Shown here in pieces: positions 14,927-23,388 of a stretch of DNA of 46,307 bases. The notes beneath the pieces were generated by a model, which did not search any database, had not been told where the DNA came from, and saw only the letters and a program-made list of their open reading frames with translations. This stretch comes from an uncultured Caryophanales bacterium (lineage in GTDB: Bacteria; Bacillota_I; Bacilli_A; RF39; UBA660). The position numbers were made by a program, and so were the translations under genes. The stretch spans positions 1 through 46,307 of the forward strand of contig CAJLIR010000010.1 of assembly GCA_905206805.1 (NCBI GenBank), given 5' to 3'. Positions within the stretch are counted from its first letter, which is position 1; every line of letters begins with the position of its first letter.

Positions 14927-16216
14927 ATGATAGATATTAAATTAATTAGAGAAAATAAAGAATTAGTAATAAACAATATAAAGAAAAAATTTCAAGATAA
15001 AAAAATACCATTAGTTGAAGAAGTATATGAACTTGATAAAAAATATCGTGAGTCAAAATTAAAAGGTGATAATTTAAGAAATTTAAAAAATCAAAAAAGT
15101 AGTTTAATCGGTTCTTTAATGCGTGATGGTAAAAAAGATGAAGCATTATTGATTAAAGATGAAGTAAGTAATTATAATAAAGAAATTTTAGAGTTAGAAG
15201 AAAATGAAAAAAAATTAGAGGAAGAAATTAAAACTCGTATGATGGTTATTCCTAACATTATTGATGACAGTGTTCCAATTGGTGAAGATGATAGCAAAAA
15301 TGTTGAAATTGAAAAATTTGGTGAACCAATTGTACCAGATTATGAAATACCATATCATGCTGATATAATTGAAAAATTTAATGGTTTAGATAAAATTAGC
15401 GCTGGTAGAACTAGCGGAAATGGATTTTATTATTTAATGGGTGATATAGCTAGACTTCATTCTGCTATGTTATCTTATGCTAGAGATTTTATGATCAATA
15501 AAGGATTTACTTATTGCATTCCTCCATTTATGATCAGAAGTGATGTTGTAAGTGGTGTTATGTCTTTTGAAGAAATGGACGCAATGATGTATAAAATTGA
15601 AGGTGAAGATTTATATTTAATTGGTACCAGTGAACACTCTATGATTGGTAAATTTCAAGGACAAATTGTTAAGGAAAGTGACTTACCAATAACAATGACT
15701 TCTTATTCACCTTGTTTTAGAAAAGAAGTTGGAGCTCATGGAATAGAAGAAAGAGGATTATATAGAGTTCATCAATTTGAAAAACAAGAAATGGTTGTTT
15801 TATGTAAACCAGAAGATTCAATGGATTGGTATAATAAAATGTGGAAGTTTACAGTAGAGTTTTTTAGAAGTTTAGATGTACCTGTTAGAACACTTGAATG
15901 TTGTAGTGGTGATTTAGCTGATTTAAAGGTTAAATCTTGTGATGTAGAAGCATGGAGTCCTAGACAACAAAAATATTTTGAAGTTGGATCTTGTTCAACA
16001 CTAGGTGATGCTCAAGCAAGAAGACTTGGAATTCGATCTAAAGGTGAGTCAGGTAACAAATATGTTAATACTTTAAATAACACTGTTTTAGCAACTCCTC
16101 GTGGTTTAATTGCAGTAATAGAAAATAATTATATGAGTGATGGTTCTATCAAAATTCCTAAAGTTTTACAACCTTATATGGGTGGGGTAGAAATTATTAA
16201 ACCAAGTGAAAAATAA
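14927..16216 (+). CDS. serS: Seryl-tRNA synthetase
   Basis: This class II synthetase charges tRNA-Ser (and tRNA-Sec where present). The 429-aa protein has the N-terminal antiparallel coiled-coil arm (about residues 1-105, rich in Lys and Glu) that grips the tRNA-Ser long variable arm. Then come motif 1, the TSEHSM serine-binding loop, motif 2 (CFRKEVGAHGIEERGLYRVHQ, core FRKEVG), and motif 3 (NNTVLATPRGLIAVIENN, core ATPRG). The MSFEEMDAMMYKIEGEDLYLIG segment is of the variant kind seen in gut Bacillota. It is the last gene of the T-box operon. The upstream gap is 8 bases and the ribosome-binding site is weak, which suggests coupling to murD. Confidence 0.96.
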   Translation: MIDIKLIRENKELVINNIKKKFQDKKIPLVEEVYELDKKYRESKLKGDNLRNLKNQKSSLIGSLMRDGKKDEALLIKDEVSNYNKEILELEENEKKLEEEIKTRMMVIPNIIDDSVPIGEDDSKNVEIEKFGEPIVPDYEIPYHADIIEKFNGLDKISAGRTSGNGFYYLMGDIARLHSAMLSYARDFMINKGFTYCIPPFMIRSDVVSGVMSFEEMDAMMYKIEGEDLYLIGTSEHSMIGKFQGQIVKESDLPITMTSYSPCFRKEVGAHGIEERGLYRVHQFEKQEMVVLCKPEDSMDWYNKMWKFTVEFFRSLDVPVRTLECCSGDLADLKVKSCDVEAWSPRQQKYFEVGSCSTLGDAQARRLGIRSKGESGNKYVNTLNNTVLATPRGLIAVIENNYMSDGSIKIPKVLQPYMGGVEIIKPSEK

Positions 16217-16221
16217 ATTTT

Positions 16222-16246
16222 GAGTATCTTTGATACTCTTTTTCTT
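16222..16246 (+). terminator. Terminator of murL-murD-serS
   Basis: GAGTATC pairs with GATACTC over a 3-base loop, followed by T5. Confidence 0.85.
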
Positions 16247-16318
16247 TCAAATATTGATTAATTTAATAAAATAATATAGAATATTATCTAATAACTTTTG
16301 ATTGAAAGGATGTTATAA

Positions 16319-17086
16319 ATGCAAAATAATTACTTATTTAAAGATGTGATAATTGGTTTATATGCTGATTATTTGAATTATTATAATAGTATTGATAATT
16401 TAAAAAGATATTTATTAATTGATAGTAGAATTTATAAAGATTTTAATATTAAAATAGAATCTCATTCTAAAAGAAAAATAGAAAGTTTAGAAAAAACAGA
16501 ATTTATAAGTGATTATGATTTAGAAATATATATAGAGTTAGTTAAAAAATGTGGTTTATTAAGACAAAAGTTAATTAAATTATTATCTATTTCTAATCCT
16601 ACTTATATGTTAATTAAAGATAGAAATTCTAAATATTTTTCATGCTTTGATGATATTGAGATAGCAAATACTAATAAATTCTCAAATGGTATTAGTGAAA
16701 TTATTAATTCTGATTTTGTAAAAAATTCTAATTATGCAGTAGTAAAAAAATTAAATGAGGATAGATTATACTTAAATTTTAATTTAAATTTTATTAATAT
16801 AAATAAATTTATTGGTAATAGTAATATTTATAAATTTAGTGGGAATTTTTATCCTAATTTAGGAAAATTAGAAATAGAAACAAATTTAACAAATGATATA
16901 GTAAATAATAAGATTAATGAAATTTTAAATTGTGATATTCCAAGGGAAATGTTAAATCAATATATTGTAAATAAGATAAAACAACTTGAAAATGGGGATA
17001 TCTTATATAATATAGATAACATAGATATTAAAAAAAATAAGTTAGATATTCAATTTGACATTAAGCAAAAAATAAAAACGATTTAA
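16319..17086 (+). CDS. Hypothetical protein, 255 aa
   Basis: I do not recognise this protein. It has no signal peptide or membrane helix. The first half is charged and helical (about residues 1-90); the second half alternates Asn/Ile/Leu-rich strands. The composition is strongly Asn, Ile and Lys, in line with the local AT content. Two Cys are present in KKCGLL and YFSCFDD, and a later one in LNCDIP; none form a known motif. A GAAAGGATG site lies before the ATG. It is a single-gene unit between two terminators, convergent with the next minus-strand gene. Confidence 0.6.
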   Translation: MQNNYLFKDVIIGLYADYLNYYNSIDNLKRYLLIDSRIYKDFNIKIESHSKRKIESLEKTEFISDYDLEIYIELVKKCGLLRQKLIKLLSISNPTYMLIKDRNSKYFSCFDDIEIANTNKFSNGISEIINSDFVKNSNYAVVKKLNEDRLYLNFNLNFININKFIGNSNIYKFSGNFYPNLGKLEIETNLTNDIVNNKINEILNCDIPREMLNQYIVNKIKQLENGDILYNIDNIDIKKNKLDIQFDIKQKIKTI

Positions 17087-17097
17087 ATCGTTTTTTG
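17075..17097. terminator. Bidirectional terminator between convergent genes
   Basis: AAAACGATT pairs with AATCGTTTT and T/A runs lie on both sides. It overlaps the stop codons of both neighbours. Confidence 0.75.
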
Positions 17098-17583
17098 TTT
17101 TATTTTTGTATTTTTTAATTCTTCTAATTCTTCTAATTCTTCAAGTTTTTTTATTCCAATATTAATTAATTCATTTTCAATAGGTGCCTCAACACTATCT
17201 TTTACTCCAAACATCATTTCAATATAAAGTAATCCTTGAGCACAATTAGCATCTGTAAACTCACTTGTTACTAAATCGTCGATAATTCCTCTTACATCAT
17301 AAAAATGTTCCCCAATTTTAGTTATTACATGCGAATCAGAACAGTAAACAGTAGCTTTATCTTTAAAAATTGAACATAATATTCTAGAATATGAAGGACA
17401 ATGTCCATGTAAATAATAATTAAATACATTATGTTTAGGAACAGCATTTGGATTAGTTATTGGAATATTTGCTTCTATCATATTTTGCATAGAATATTTT
17501 AAATATAGATCATCAAAATTTTTATTAATAGTGGCTATAATTTCTAATATGTCCATAGTATTTGATAAATTTTCATCAAACAT
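17083..17583 (-). CDS. Small protein with transglutaminase-like Cys/His/Asp pattern
   Basis: The family is unnamed. The 166-aa cytoplasmic protein shows a spacing reminiscent of papain/transglutaminase-fold proteins: HGHCPSYSRIL with Cys62, CSDSHVITKI with His85, and EHFYDVRG with Asp96. An aromatic residue precedes the Asp, as is usual. This would suit an amide hydrolase, amide transferase or an inactive binding domain. The C-terminal tail is a LEE repeat encoded by three copies of a 9-base unit. The frame extends to 17631, but GAGGTG just before the ATG at 17583 decides the start. A good promoter lies upstream. Confidence 0.6.
   Translation of the reverse strand: MFDENLSNTMDILEIIATINKNFDDLYLKYSMQNMIEANIPITNPNAVPKHNVFNYYLHGHCPSYSRILCSIFKDKATVYCSDSHVITKIGEHFYDVRGIIDDLVTSEFTDANCAQGLLYIEMMFGVKDSVEAPIENELINIGIKKLEELEELEELKNTKIKQKTI
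17117..17143. repeat. 9-base tandem repeat, three copies
   Basis: AATTCTTCT occurs three times (the last with one change), encoding LEE-LEE-LEE on the minus strand near the end of the 166-aa protein. Copy number could vary in frame. Confidence 0.75.
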
Positions 17584-17602
17584 AATTTCACCTCTTCGAT
17601 GT

Positions 17603-17631
17603 ATTATAATACAATATTTGAATTTTTGCAA
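17603..17631 (-). promoter_or_regulatory. SigA-type promoter of the minus-strand 166-aa gene
   Basis: On the minus strand, TTGCAA (17631-17626), a 17-bp spacer and TATAAT (17608-17603), 20 bases before the start. TTGCAA is palindromic and might also be used rightward. Confidence 0.6.
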
Positions 17632-17639
17632 ATTTTATG

Positions 17640-17669
17640 TTTACACTACATATAATTTTATGATATTAT
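17640..17669 (+). promoter_or_regulatory. Possible promoter of murF
   Basis: TTTACA (17640-17645), an 18-bp spacer and TATTAT (17664-17669), 24 bases before murF. TATAAT at 17651 is an alternative -10 with poor -35 spacing. Confidence 0.4.
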
Positions 17670-17692
17670 GTGTTTGTTTTGGGGGCTATACT

Positions 17693-19087
17693 ATGAGATT
17701 AAGCGTAAAAAAAATTGTTGAATTATGTGATGCTGAATTATATTGTGGAAATGAAAATATAATTTGTACTAATTTAGCAAAAGATACGAGGAATATAATA
17801 TTAGGTGATACTTTTATTGGAATTAAGGGTGAAAATTATAATGGAAATGATTTTTATATGGAAGCCTTCTCTAAGGGAGCCAATTGCGCTATTTTAGAAA
17901 AAAAATATTTTGATTATAATGTATCAGATGAAAAATTAACTATTTTATTAGTTGATGATAGTATTGAAGCATTAAAAAATATCGCTTCTTATATTAGATT
18001 AAATTCGGAAGCATTTTTTGTAGCAGTTACTGGAAGCGTAGGAAAAACTAGTACTCGAGATATGATATATAGTGTTTTAAAAGAAAAGTATTCTACTTTA
18101 AAGACAGAAAATAATTACAATAATAATATTGGATTGCCACTTACTATTACTAGATTAACTTCCGAAAAAGCAGCAGTAATTGAAATGGGAATGAACCATT
18201 TAGGTGAAATATCATATTTATCTAACATTACTAAACCTAATATAGGTGTAATTACAAATGTTGGAACTGCCCATATAGGAGAACTTGGTAGTAGAGAAAA
18301 TATTTTAAAAGCAAAATTAGAAATTATTGATGGAATGGATTGTAACGGAATATTAGTGATTAATAATGACAACGATTTATTACATGAGTATTATATGAAA
18401 AATAGTGAATCCAAAAATAAAGTTATAACTATAGGTGTAACAAATCAAAGTGAATTTATGGCTAAAAATATACAATTAAATGAAAATTCATCAAGTTTTG
18501 ATGTTAGTTATAAAGAAAATATCTATAGTGTCTACTGTCCAATACCAGGAATGGCCTTTGTATATAATTCTTTAGTAGCATTTGCTGTTGGCACTCTTTT
18601 AGATGTCGAAATAAAAAAAATAGTAAATGGAATTAAAAATATAGAACTTACAAAAAATAGAATGGAAATTATTGATTTAAAAAATAATATTAAAATAATA
18701 AATGGTGTTTATAATGCAAGTGTTGACTCAATGAAATCGAATCTTGAAATTTTAGCGCATCAAACTGGAAATAGAAAAATTGCAGTATTAGGTGATATGT
18801 TGGAATTAGGTGAATTTTCAAAAGAACTTCATGAAGAAGTTGGTAAATTTGTTTTTGAAAATAATATAGATATATTAATAACAGTAGGTACATTGTCAAA
18901 AAATATCGCACAAAAAGCCATAGAATGTGGTATGGATGTAGAAAAAGTGTATACTTTTGATGACAATAAAAATGCTATTGATTTATTGAAAAAAATTATA
19001 TTACCAAATGATACAATTCTTTTTAAAGCGTCACATAGTTTAAAATTTAATGAAATATTAGATAGTATTAATGAATATCTAAGTTAA
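17693..19087 (+). CDS. murF: UDP-N-acetylmuramoyl-tripeptide--D-alanyl-D-alanine ligase (MurF)
   Basis: MurF adds D-Ala-D-Ala to the UDP-MurNAc-tripeptide, the last cytoplasmic step before lipid I. The 464-aa protein opens with the MurF-type N domain (DTRNIILGDTFIGIKGENYNG region, core DTRNI and FIGIKGENYNG). The P-loop GSVGKTST is at 114-121, followed by the diagnostic NYNNNIGLPLT and EMGMNHLGEI. The C domain has NASVDSM and LGDMLELG. The open frame begins at 17531, but the GGGGG site and the conserved N terminus put the start at 17693. It is a single-gene unit ending in a terminator. Confidence 0.95.
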   Translation: MRLSVKKIVELCDAELYCGNENIICTNLAKDTRNIILGDTFIGIKGENYNGNDFYMEAFSKGANCAILEKKYFDYNVSDEKLTILLVDDSIEALKNIASYIRLNSEAFFVAVTGSVGKTSTRDMIYSVLKEKYSTLKTENNYNNNIGLPLTITRLTSEKAAVIEMGMNHLGEISYLSNITKPNIGVITNVGTAHIGELGSRENILKAKLEIIDGMDCNGILVINNDNDLLHEYYMKNSESKNKVITIGVTNQSEFMAKNIQLNENSSSFDVSYKENIYSVYCPIPGMAFVYNSLVAFAVGTLLDVEIKKIVNGIKNIELTKNRMEIIDLKNNIKIINGVYNASVDSMKSNLEILAHQTGNRKIAVLGDMLELGEFSKELHEEVGKFVFENNIDILITVGTLSKNIAQKAIECGMDVEKVYTFDDNKNAIDLLKKIILPNDTILFKASHSLKFNEILDSINEYLS

Positions 19088-19120
19088 ATTAATTATTGTA
19101 AAAAGAATATATAAATGATA

Positions 19121-19149
19121 AAATGATTATAAGATATAATCATTTTTTT
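19121..19149 (+). terminator. Terminator of murF
   Basis: AAATGATTAT pairs with ATAATCATTT over a 5-base loop, followed by T residues. Confidence 0.8.
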
Positions 19150-19171
19150 ATATTAAAAAGGGGATATAAAT

Positions 19172-20884
19172 ATGAAATTTAATAAAAAAAATATTTGTTT
19201 AAATAATAAAGGATTCGCAATAACAAGTATAATTTATTCAATGTTGTTTCTTTCAATCATTTTAATTACTACAACTTTGTTAATATTAATGAGAAGAAAG
19301 GTTCTTTTAGATAGAACAAAGGAAGATGCAAAGTCATTATTAAATGAATATTCTGAAACTTATTATTATGATTATACAAATAATTATCAAGAATTTATCG
19401 TACCTAAAACCGGATATTATAAAGTTGAATTATGGGGAGCTCAAGGAGGTAGTAATGAAGTTGCTACAGGAGGAAAGGGTGCATATACTACTGGAAAAAT
19501 TTACCTAAATGAGGGAACAAAACTTTATCTTTATATTGGGGGTATGGGAGCAATTTCAAAAGATAGTGTTGTAACTGCTGGGTATAATGGTGGAGGAAGT
19601 GGCGCAACTACCGATCCGTTGAATACAAATGAGATTTTTTCACAATATGGAGGTGGCGGTGGAGGCGCAACCGATATTAGATTAGTTAGTGGAGAGTGGA
19701 ATGATCAAAATTCATTAAAATCAAGGATTATGGTTGCAGCCGGAGGAAGTGGTGCAAGTAATGGAAAAAATCCTAAAGATGGTTCTGCTGGTGGTACATT
19801 GTTAGGTATTGATGGAACAAGTAATACAAATGGGCAAACCAATTTATCTACTGGAGCTACTCAAATTTCCGGAGGAAGTGGCGCAAGTAATGGCTCTTTT
19901 GGTATAGGAGCAACTCCTAGTAGTAATTATGGAAGTGGTGCCGGTGGTGGCTACTATGGAGGCGGTAGCGGATTTTCACAGGATGATACAATTATAACTG
20001 GATCTAGTGGATCATCATTTATTTCTGGTTATGATGGATGCATTGCTATAAGTGAAGATGGTAATCCAACTACACAGAGCATTCATTATAGTAATTTTCG
20101 ATTTGAAAGTTCTAATATGATTTCTGGAAACTCATATATGCCGGGTTATAATAATAATACGAGTGTGCTTGGAAATAGTGGTAACGGGGCCGCTAAAATA
20201 ACATATATCGGTAAAAAAAATGTTGATAAAATAATGAATGTAATATCAGAAAATATTGATGATACAATTATATATCCAATAACTATAAATAAGAATTCTT
20301 TTACATTTTCTGGATTACGAATGACCCATACATTGGATATTGATGCAGTTGGTTATATGCTAAATTGGAATTTTAATGTTGGAACTATGAATATTAAATT
20401 TTGTGATTTAAGTAATAATTGTACAAACATTGCTTCTATGTCAGGGAATAAACCTCAAAAGGGAAATTTTATTAGTACTGAGCTTGGTAGTTTAGTTTTT
20501 GAATTGTCAGGATGCACTGGTAGTATAGAAAATATAACATATAATGGAACACCAGTTGAAATTAAAAATACAATTAATTTTCCACCACCTACATCGGGTA
20601 AATTTTCATTTTTATCAAACTGTACAATACAAGGCTCAAGTTTCACAAATTGTACACATGTTACAAATGGATCAACTGTAAATGAGCAACTAGTAATAAC
20701 TTATCCTAATAGTCAACTTACTCTTCAAATTAAAGTTGATGATGGTGAGTGGAATAATATGAATGTAGCAACAAATAATTATTATATAATAAGTAATACA
20801 GGTACTCATAAAATAAAATTTAGATATAAATCCAATGATATATACTCTGTAGAAACAGATGAATATACTTTCACAATACAGTAA
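19172..20884 (+). CDS. Pilin-like N terminus fused to an ALK/LTK-type glycine-rich domain; large surface protein
   Basis: The N terminus has a NNKG-F leader and a long hydrophobic helix (about residues 14-40), like prepilins, but position +5 of the mature form is Ser (FAITS), not Glu. From about residue 68 to 345 there is a glycine-rich domain with GAQGG, GGKGAY, GGGGGATDIR, AAGGSG and GYYGGGSGFS, the pattern of the ALK/LTK glycine-rich domain (Gly_rich family). Its likely closing strand is GAAKITYIG. The last 200 residues hold Cys-bearing beta segments (CDLSNNC, GCTGS, NCTIQ, NCTHV). The protein is probably exported through a type IV pilus-like route or simply anchored. AGGGG precedes the ATG. 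It is monocistronic. The ligand or role is unknown. Confidence 0.72.
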   Translation: MKFNKKNICLNNKGFAITSIIYSMLFLSIILITTTLLILMRRKVLLDRTKEDAKSLLNEYSETYYYDYTNNYQEFIVPKTGYYKVELWGAQGGSNEVATGGKGAYTTGKIYLNEGTKLYLYIGGMGAISKDSVVTAGYNGGGSGATTDPLNTNEIFSQYGGGGGGATDIRLVSGEWNDQNSLKSRIMVAAGGSGASNGKNPKDGSAGGTLLGIDGTSNTNGQTNLSTGATQISGGSGASNGSFGIGATPSSNYGSGAGGGYYGGGSGFSQDDTIITGSSGSSFISGYDGCIAISEDGNPTTQSIHYSNFRFESSNMISGNSYMPGYNNNTSVLGNSGNGAAKITYIGKKNVDKIMNVISENIDDTIIYPITINKNSFTFSGLRMTHTLDIDAVGYMLNWNFNVGTMNIKFCDLSNNCTNIASMSGNKPQKGNFISTELGSLVFELSGCTGSIENITYNGTPVEIKNTINFPPPTSGKFSFLSNCTIQGSSFTNCTHVTNGSTVNEQLVITYPNSQLTLQIKVDDGEWNNMNVATNNYYIISNTGTHKIKFRYKSNDIYSVETDEYTFTIQ

Positions 20885-20922
20885 AGAAGTAGTAAATTTT
20901 TTCAAAACTACTTCTTTTTATT
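20883..20922 (+). terminator. Terminator of the glycine-rich surface protein gene
   Basis: AAAGAAGTAGT pairs with ACTACTTCTTT, followed by a T-rich tail. The stop codon lies at its left edge. Confidence 0.85.
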
Positions 20923-20925
20923 TTT

Positions 20926-20943
20926 TTCGACATTATTCGACAA
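20926..20943 (+). promoter_or_regulatory. Two tandem 0A boxes upstream of spo0A
   Basis: TTCGACAT (20926-20933) and TTCGACAA (20936-20943) are the complements of ATGTCGAA and of the consensus 0A box TTGTCGAA. They are exactly 10 bp apart, one helical turn, as expected for a Spo0A dimer. A TATAAT lies at 20986-20991 and spo0A starts at 21023, so Spo0A~P probably controls its own gene. Confidence 0.75.
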
Positions 20944-21022
20944 AATTAGAATTTTTTTGCTATAGAATTAGATAGTATTATATTGTATAATAAAGTGGTC
21001 AAAAATAGATTGGAGATTAATT

Positions 21023-21793
21023 ATGGAAAAGATAAAAGTTTTAATGATCGATGATAATGTTAATTTGGTTAATATGGTTAAGGAATTTTTCAGTAGTCAC
21101 TCGGTGATAGATATAGTTCTTTCTGCCTATGATGGTGAAGAAGGTATTAATACTATTCAGAACAATTTGAATAAATTTGATGTCATAGTTCTTGATTTAA
21201 TTATGCCTAAAAAAGATGGCATGTACGTTTTAGAACAATTGCGTGAGCGTGGAATTGATAAAAAGGTAATAGTTGCAACTAGTTATAATGCACCTGATGT
21301 AATTAGAGATGTATCAGAAATGGGAGTTAATTATTTTATATTAAAACCATTTGAATTATCTGATTTAGAAAAAAGAATTATGGATGCTGCTAAAACAAAA
21401 GTTCAAGATTCTAAAAATATTGATTTTTATCACAATAATTTGCAAATTTCTATTACTAAAATTTTACATGAACTAGGTATTCCATCTCATATAAAAGGAT
21501 ATCAATATATTAGAGAAGCAGTTGGAATAATTTTTGATCATCCAGAAACAATTGGTGGTATTACAAAAGAGTTATATCCAGAACTTGCTTCTAAGTTTGA
21601 TACAACTGTATCACGTGTTGAAAGAGCAATTAGACACGCTATAGAGGTAAGTTGGAATAGAGGAAACTGGAGTTTAATGGAAGAAATATTTGGTCATAGT
21701 GTTGATATTGATAAAGCAAAACCTACTAATTCAGAATTTATTGTTACAATTGCTGATAAATTAAGATTAGAATTTCATAAAACAAAATGTTAG
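21023..21793 (+). CDS. spo0A: Sporulation master regulator Spo0A
   Basis: Spo0A is the phosphorelay response regulator that starts sporulation. The 256-aa protein has a receiver domain with the acidic pair Asp10/Asp11, the phosphoacceptor Asp58 (VIVLDLIMP), the T/S-loop VATSY and Lys in LKPFE. The Spo0A C-terminal DNA-binding domain (about residues 140-256) carries ITKILHELGIPSHIKGYQYIREA and the recognition segment SRVERAIRHAIEVSWNRG; only its core SRVERAIRHAIE need be used for identification. The length matches the family (about 267). The ATG follows TTGGAG. The next gene starts 16 bases downstream, so spo0A is in a small operon. Confidence 0.97.
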   Translation: MEKIKVLMIDDNVNLVNMVKEFFSSHSVIDIVLSAYDGEEGINTIQNNLNKFDVIVLDLIMPKKDGMYVLEQLRERGIDKKVIVATSYNAPDVIRDVSEMGVNYFILKPFELSDLEKRIMDAAKTKVQDSKNIDFYHNNLQISITKILHELGIPSHIKGYQYIREAVGIIFDHPETIGGITKELYPELASKFDTTVSRVERAIRHAIEVSWNRGNWSLMEEIFGHSVDIDKAKPTNSEFIVTIADKLRLEFHKTKC

Positions 21794-21809
21794 ATAAGGA
21801 GACAATATT

Positions 21810-23144
21810 TTGAAAAAAAATAATAAAACAGTAAAGTTTTTTGCGTTTTTATGTTTTATGTTTTTAGTTTCAATAATAGGTCTTAAAGTTTATGAAAAAA
21901 TAGAAAATAACCCTAAAAAAATGTTCTTAGAGGCTATTAATAATTTAAATAGTAAATATCAGAATTTTAATAAAATAACCTCTGATAATTTATTTAAAAA
22001 CACTATTACTTTAGATGGTAACATTGATATTATGATTAAGTCACCTATATTAAATTATTTAAAAATAGGTGACTATAATAAAAATTTAAAAGATATTACA
22101 AATTTTCTTAATAATTTAGAAATAAATTATAATTTGAAAAAAAATGATAATGAATTTCTATTTAATTTAGAAAGTATATTTAAAAACAAAGAATTATCAT
22201 TAAATTACTATATAAAGAATAATGATCATTATATAAGATTTGATAATTATAGTGATTCTTATATAAAAATAAATGATATTATAAATAAAATTCAAAATAA
22301 ATTATTATATATAGATAATGATTATTTATTTGAATTTTTTATTAATAATATAGCTAATAATATAAAAGATGAATATTTTATAAGTTCTAAAGAAGAAATT
22401 ACTTTAAATGATAAAAAAGTAAATGCTACTAAAAATACATTAGTTTTAGATAGGAAAAACGTAACAACTATTTTAAATAATATATTAAGTAGTGCAAAAG
22501 ACGACGAACGAATTTTTAAAATATTAAATGAATATATTAATGATTTCGAAAACTTTAATATAGATATTAGTGATAATTTAGAAAATGATATTGTATTATA
22601 TTTTAATACTTATTCTAATAATAAACTAATAAAATATGAATTAGAAGTTGATAATATAAGTAAAGTTTTAAATGTTGATATTAATAAATTTGTAATAACT
22701 TTCCTAGATTCAGAGATAGATTTTTATGTTGACGATGAAAAAATAGCAAATATAAATTATTATAATGTTGATAATAAATTAATTGCGGATATATATGTAG
22801 CAAATAGTAAAATATTAACTGCTGAGTTTAATAATGATGAAAAAGAAAAATCATTAATATTATCTTCATCAAATTTTAATAGTAATAATTTTAAACTAGT
22901 TTTATCACAAATTATGGATAAAAATGAAACTGATTATGATAAATTAGATAACGAATTAAATTTTGATTTTAATATATTTGGTTTAAATATGTTAAATATA
23001 GATATTAAAAACTCAGTAAATATTTATGATTTTGCTGATATAGAAAGTCATATTGAAGATGATAAAGTTTTAGATATAACTAATATTGATTTTAATGAAC
23101 TAAAGCAAATTTTTAATGATTTTATAAAAATAGAGGAAAATTAA
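21810..23144 (+). CDS. Membrane-anchored hypothetical protein, 444 aa, downstream of spo0A
   Basis: I do not recognise this protein. One N-terminal membrane segment (about residues 10-26) leaves nearly all of it outside the cell. The outer part is built of repeated Asn/Asp/Lys/Ile-rich strands with no Cys and looks like an elongated beta-rich or lipid-transfer-like fold; I cannot name it. The start is TTG at 21810, with AAGGAGA 8 bases upstream. It lies 16 bases after spo0A with no terminator, so a sporulation role is possible by context only. Coding is extremely AT-rich even for this window. Confidence 0.65.
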   Translation: MKKNNKTVKFFAFLCFMFLVSIIGLKVYEKIENNPKKMFLEAINNLNSKYQNFNKITSDNLFKNTITLDGNIDIMIKSPILNYLKIGDYNKNLKDITNFLNNLEINYNLKKNDNEFLFNLESIFKNKELSLNYYIKNNDHYIRFDNYSDSYIKINDIINKIQNKLLYIDNDYLFEFFINNIANNIKDEYFISSKEEITLNDKKVNATKNTLVLDRKNVTTILNNILSSAKDDERIFKILNEYINDFENFNIDISDNLENDIVLYFNTYSNNKLIKYELEVDNISKVLNVDINKFVITFLDSEIDFYVDDEKIANINYYNVDNKLIADIYVANSKILTAEFNNDEKEKSLILSSSNFNSNNFKLVLSQIMDKNETDYDKLDNELNFDFNIFGLNMLNIDIKNSVNIYDFADIESHIEDDKVLDITNIDFNELKQIFNDFIKIEEN

Positions 23145-23255
23145 TTAAGATTTTTCTTTTTTTCACGTAATTTACACCATAATAACACACTTATAACAAT
23201 AATTTTTATTAAAATACAATAGAAAAATTACAAAAATATAGTAGTTATAAGATAA

Positions 23256-23280
23256 AGTTCATTAAATTGAACTATTTTGT
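23256..23280 (+). terminator. Weak terminator-like hairpin after the spo0A operon
   Basis: AGTTCA pairs with TGAACT over a 6-base loop, then ATTTTGTT. It resembles the hairpins near 34699 and 35689. Confidence 0.35.
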
Positions 23281-23388
23281 TATAGTATATATTAATTGTT
23301 TATTTGTTGACCATATTTATATATATTTTCTTACAAAAAATTCACTTTATTTTAAATAATATATAGTATAATGTAATTGGTGAAGAGT

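Noticed and set aside
20944..20972. SigH-type promoter for spo0A
   Set aside because: AGAATTT and GAAT are present, but the spacing is too short for the SigH consensus.
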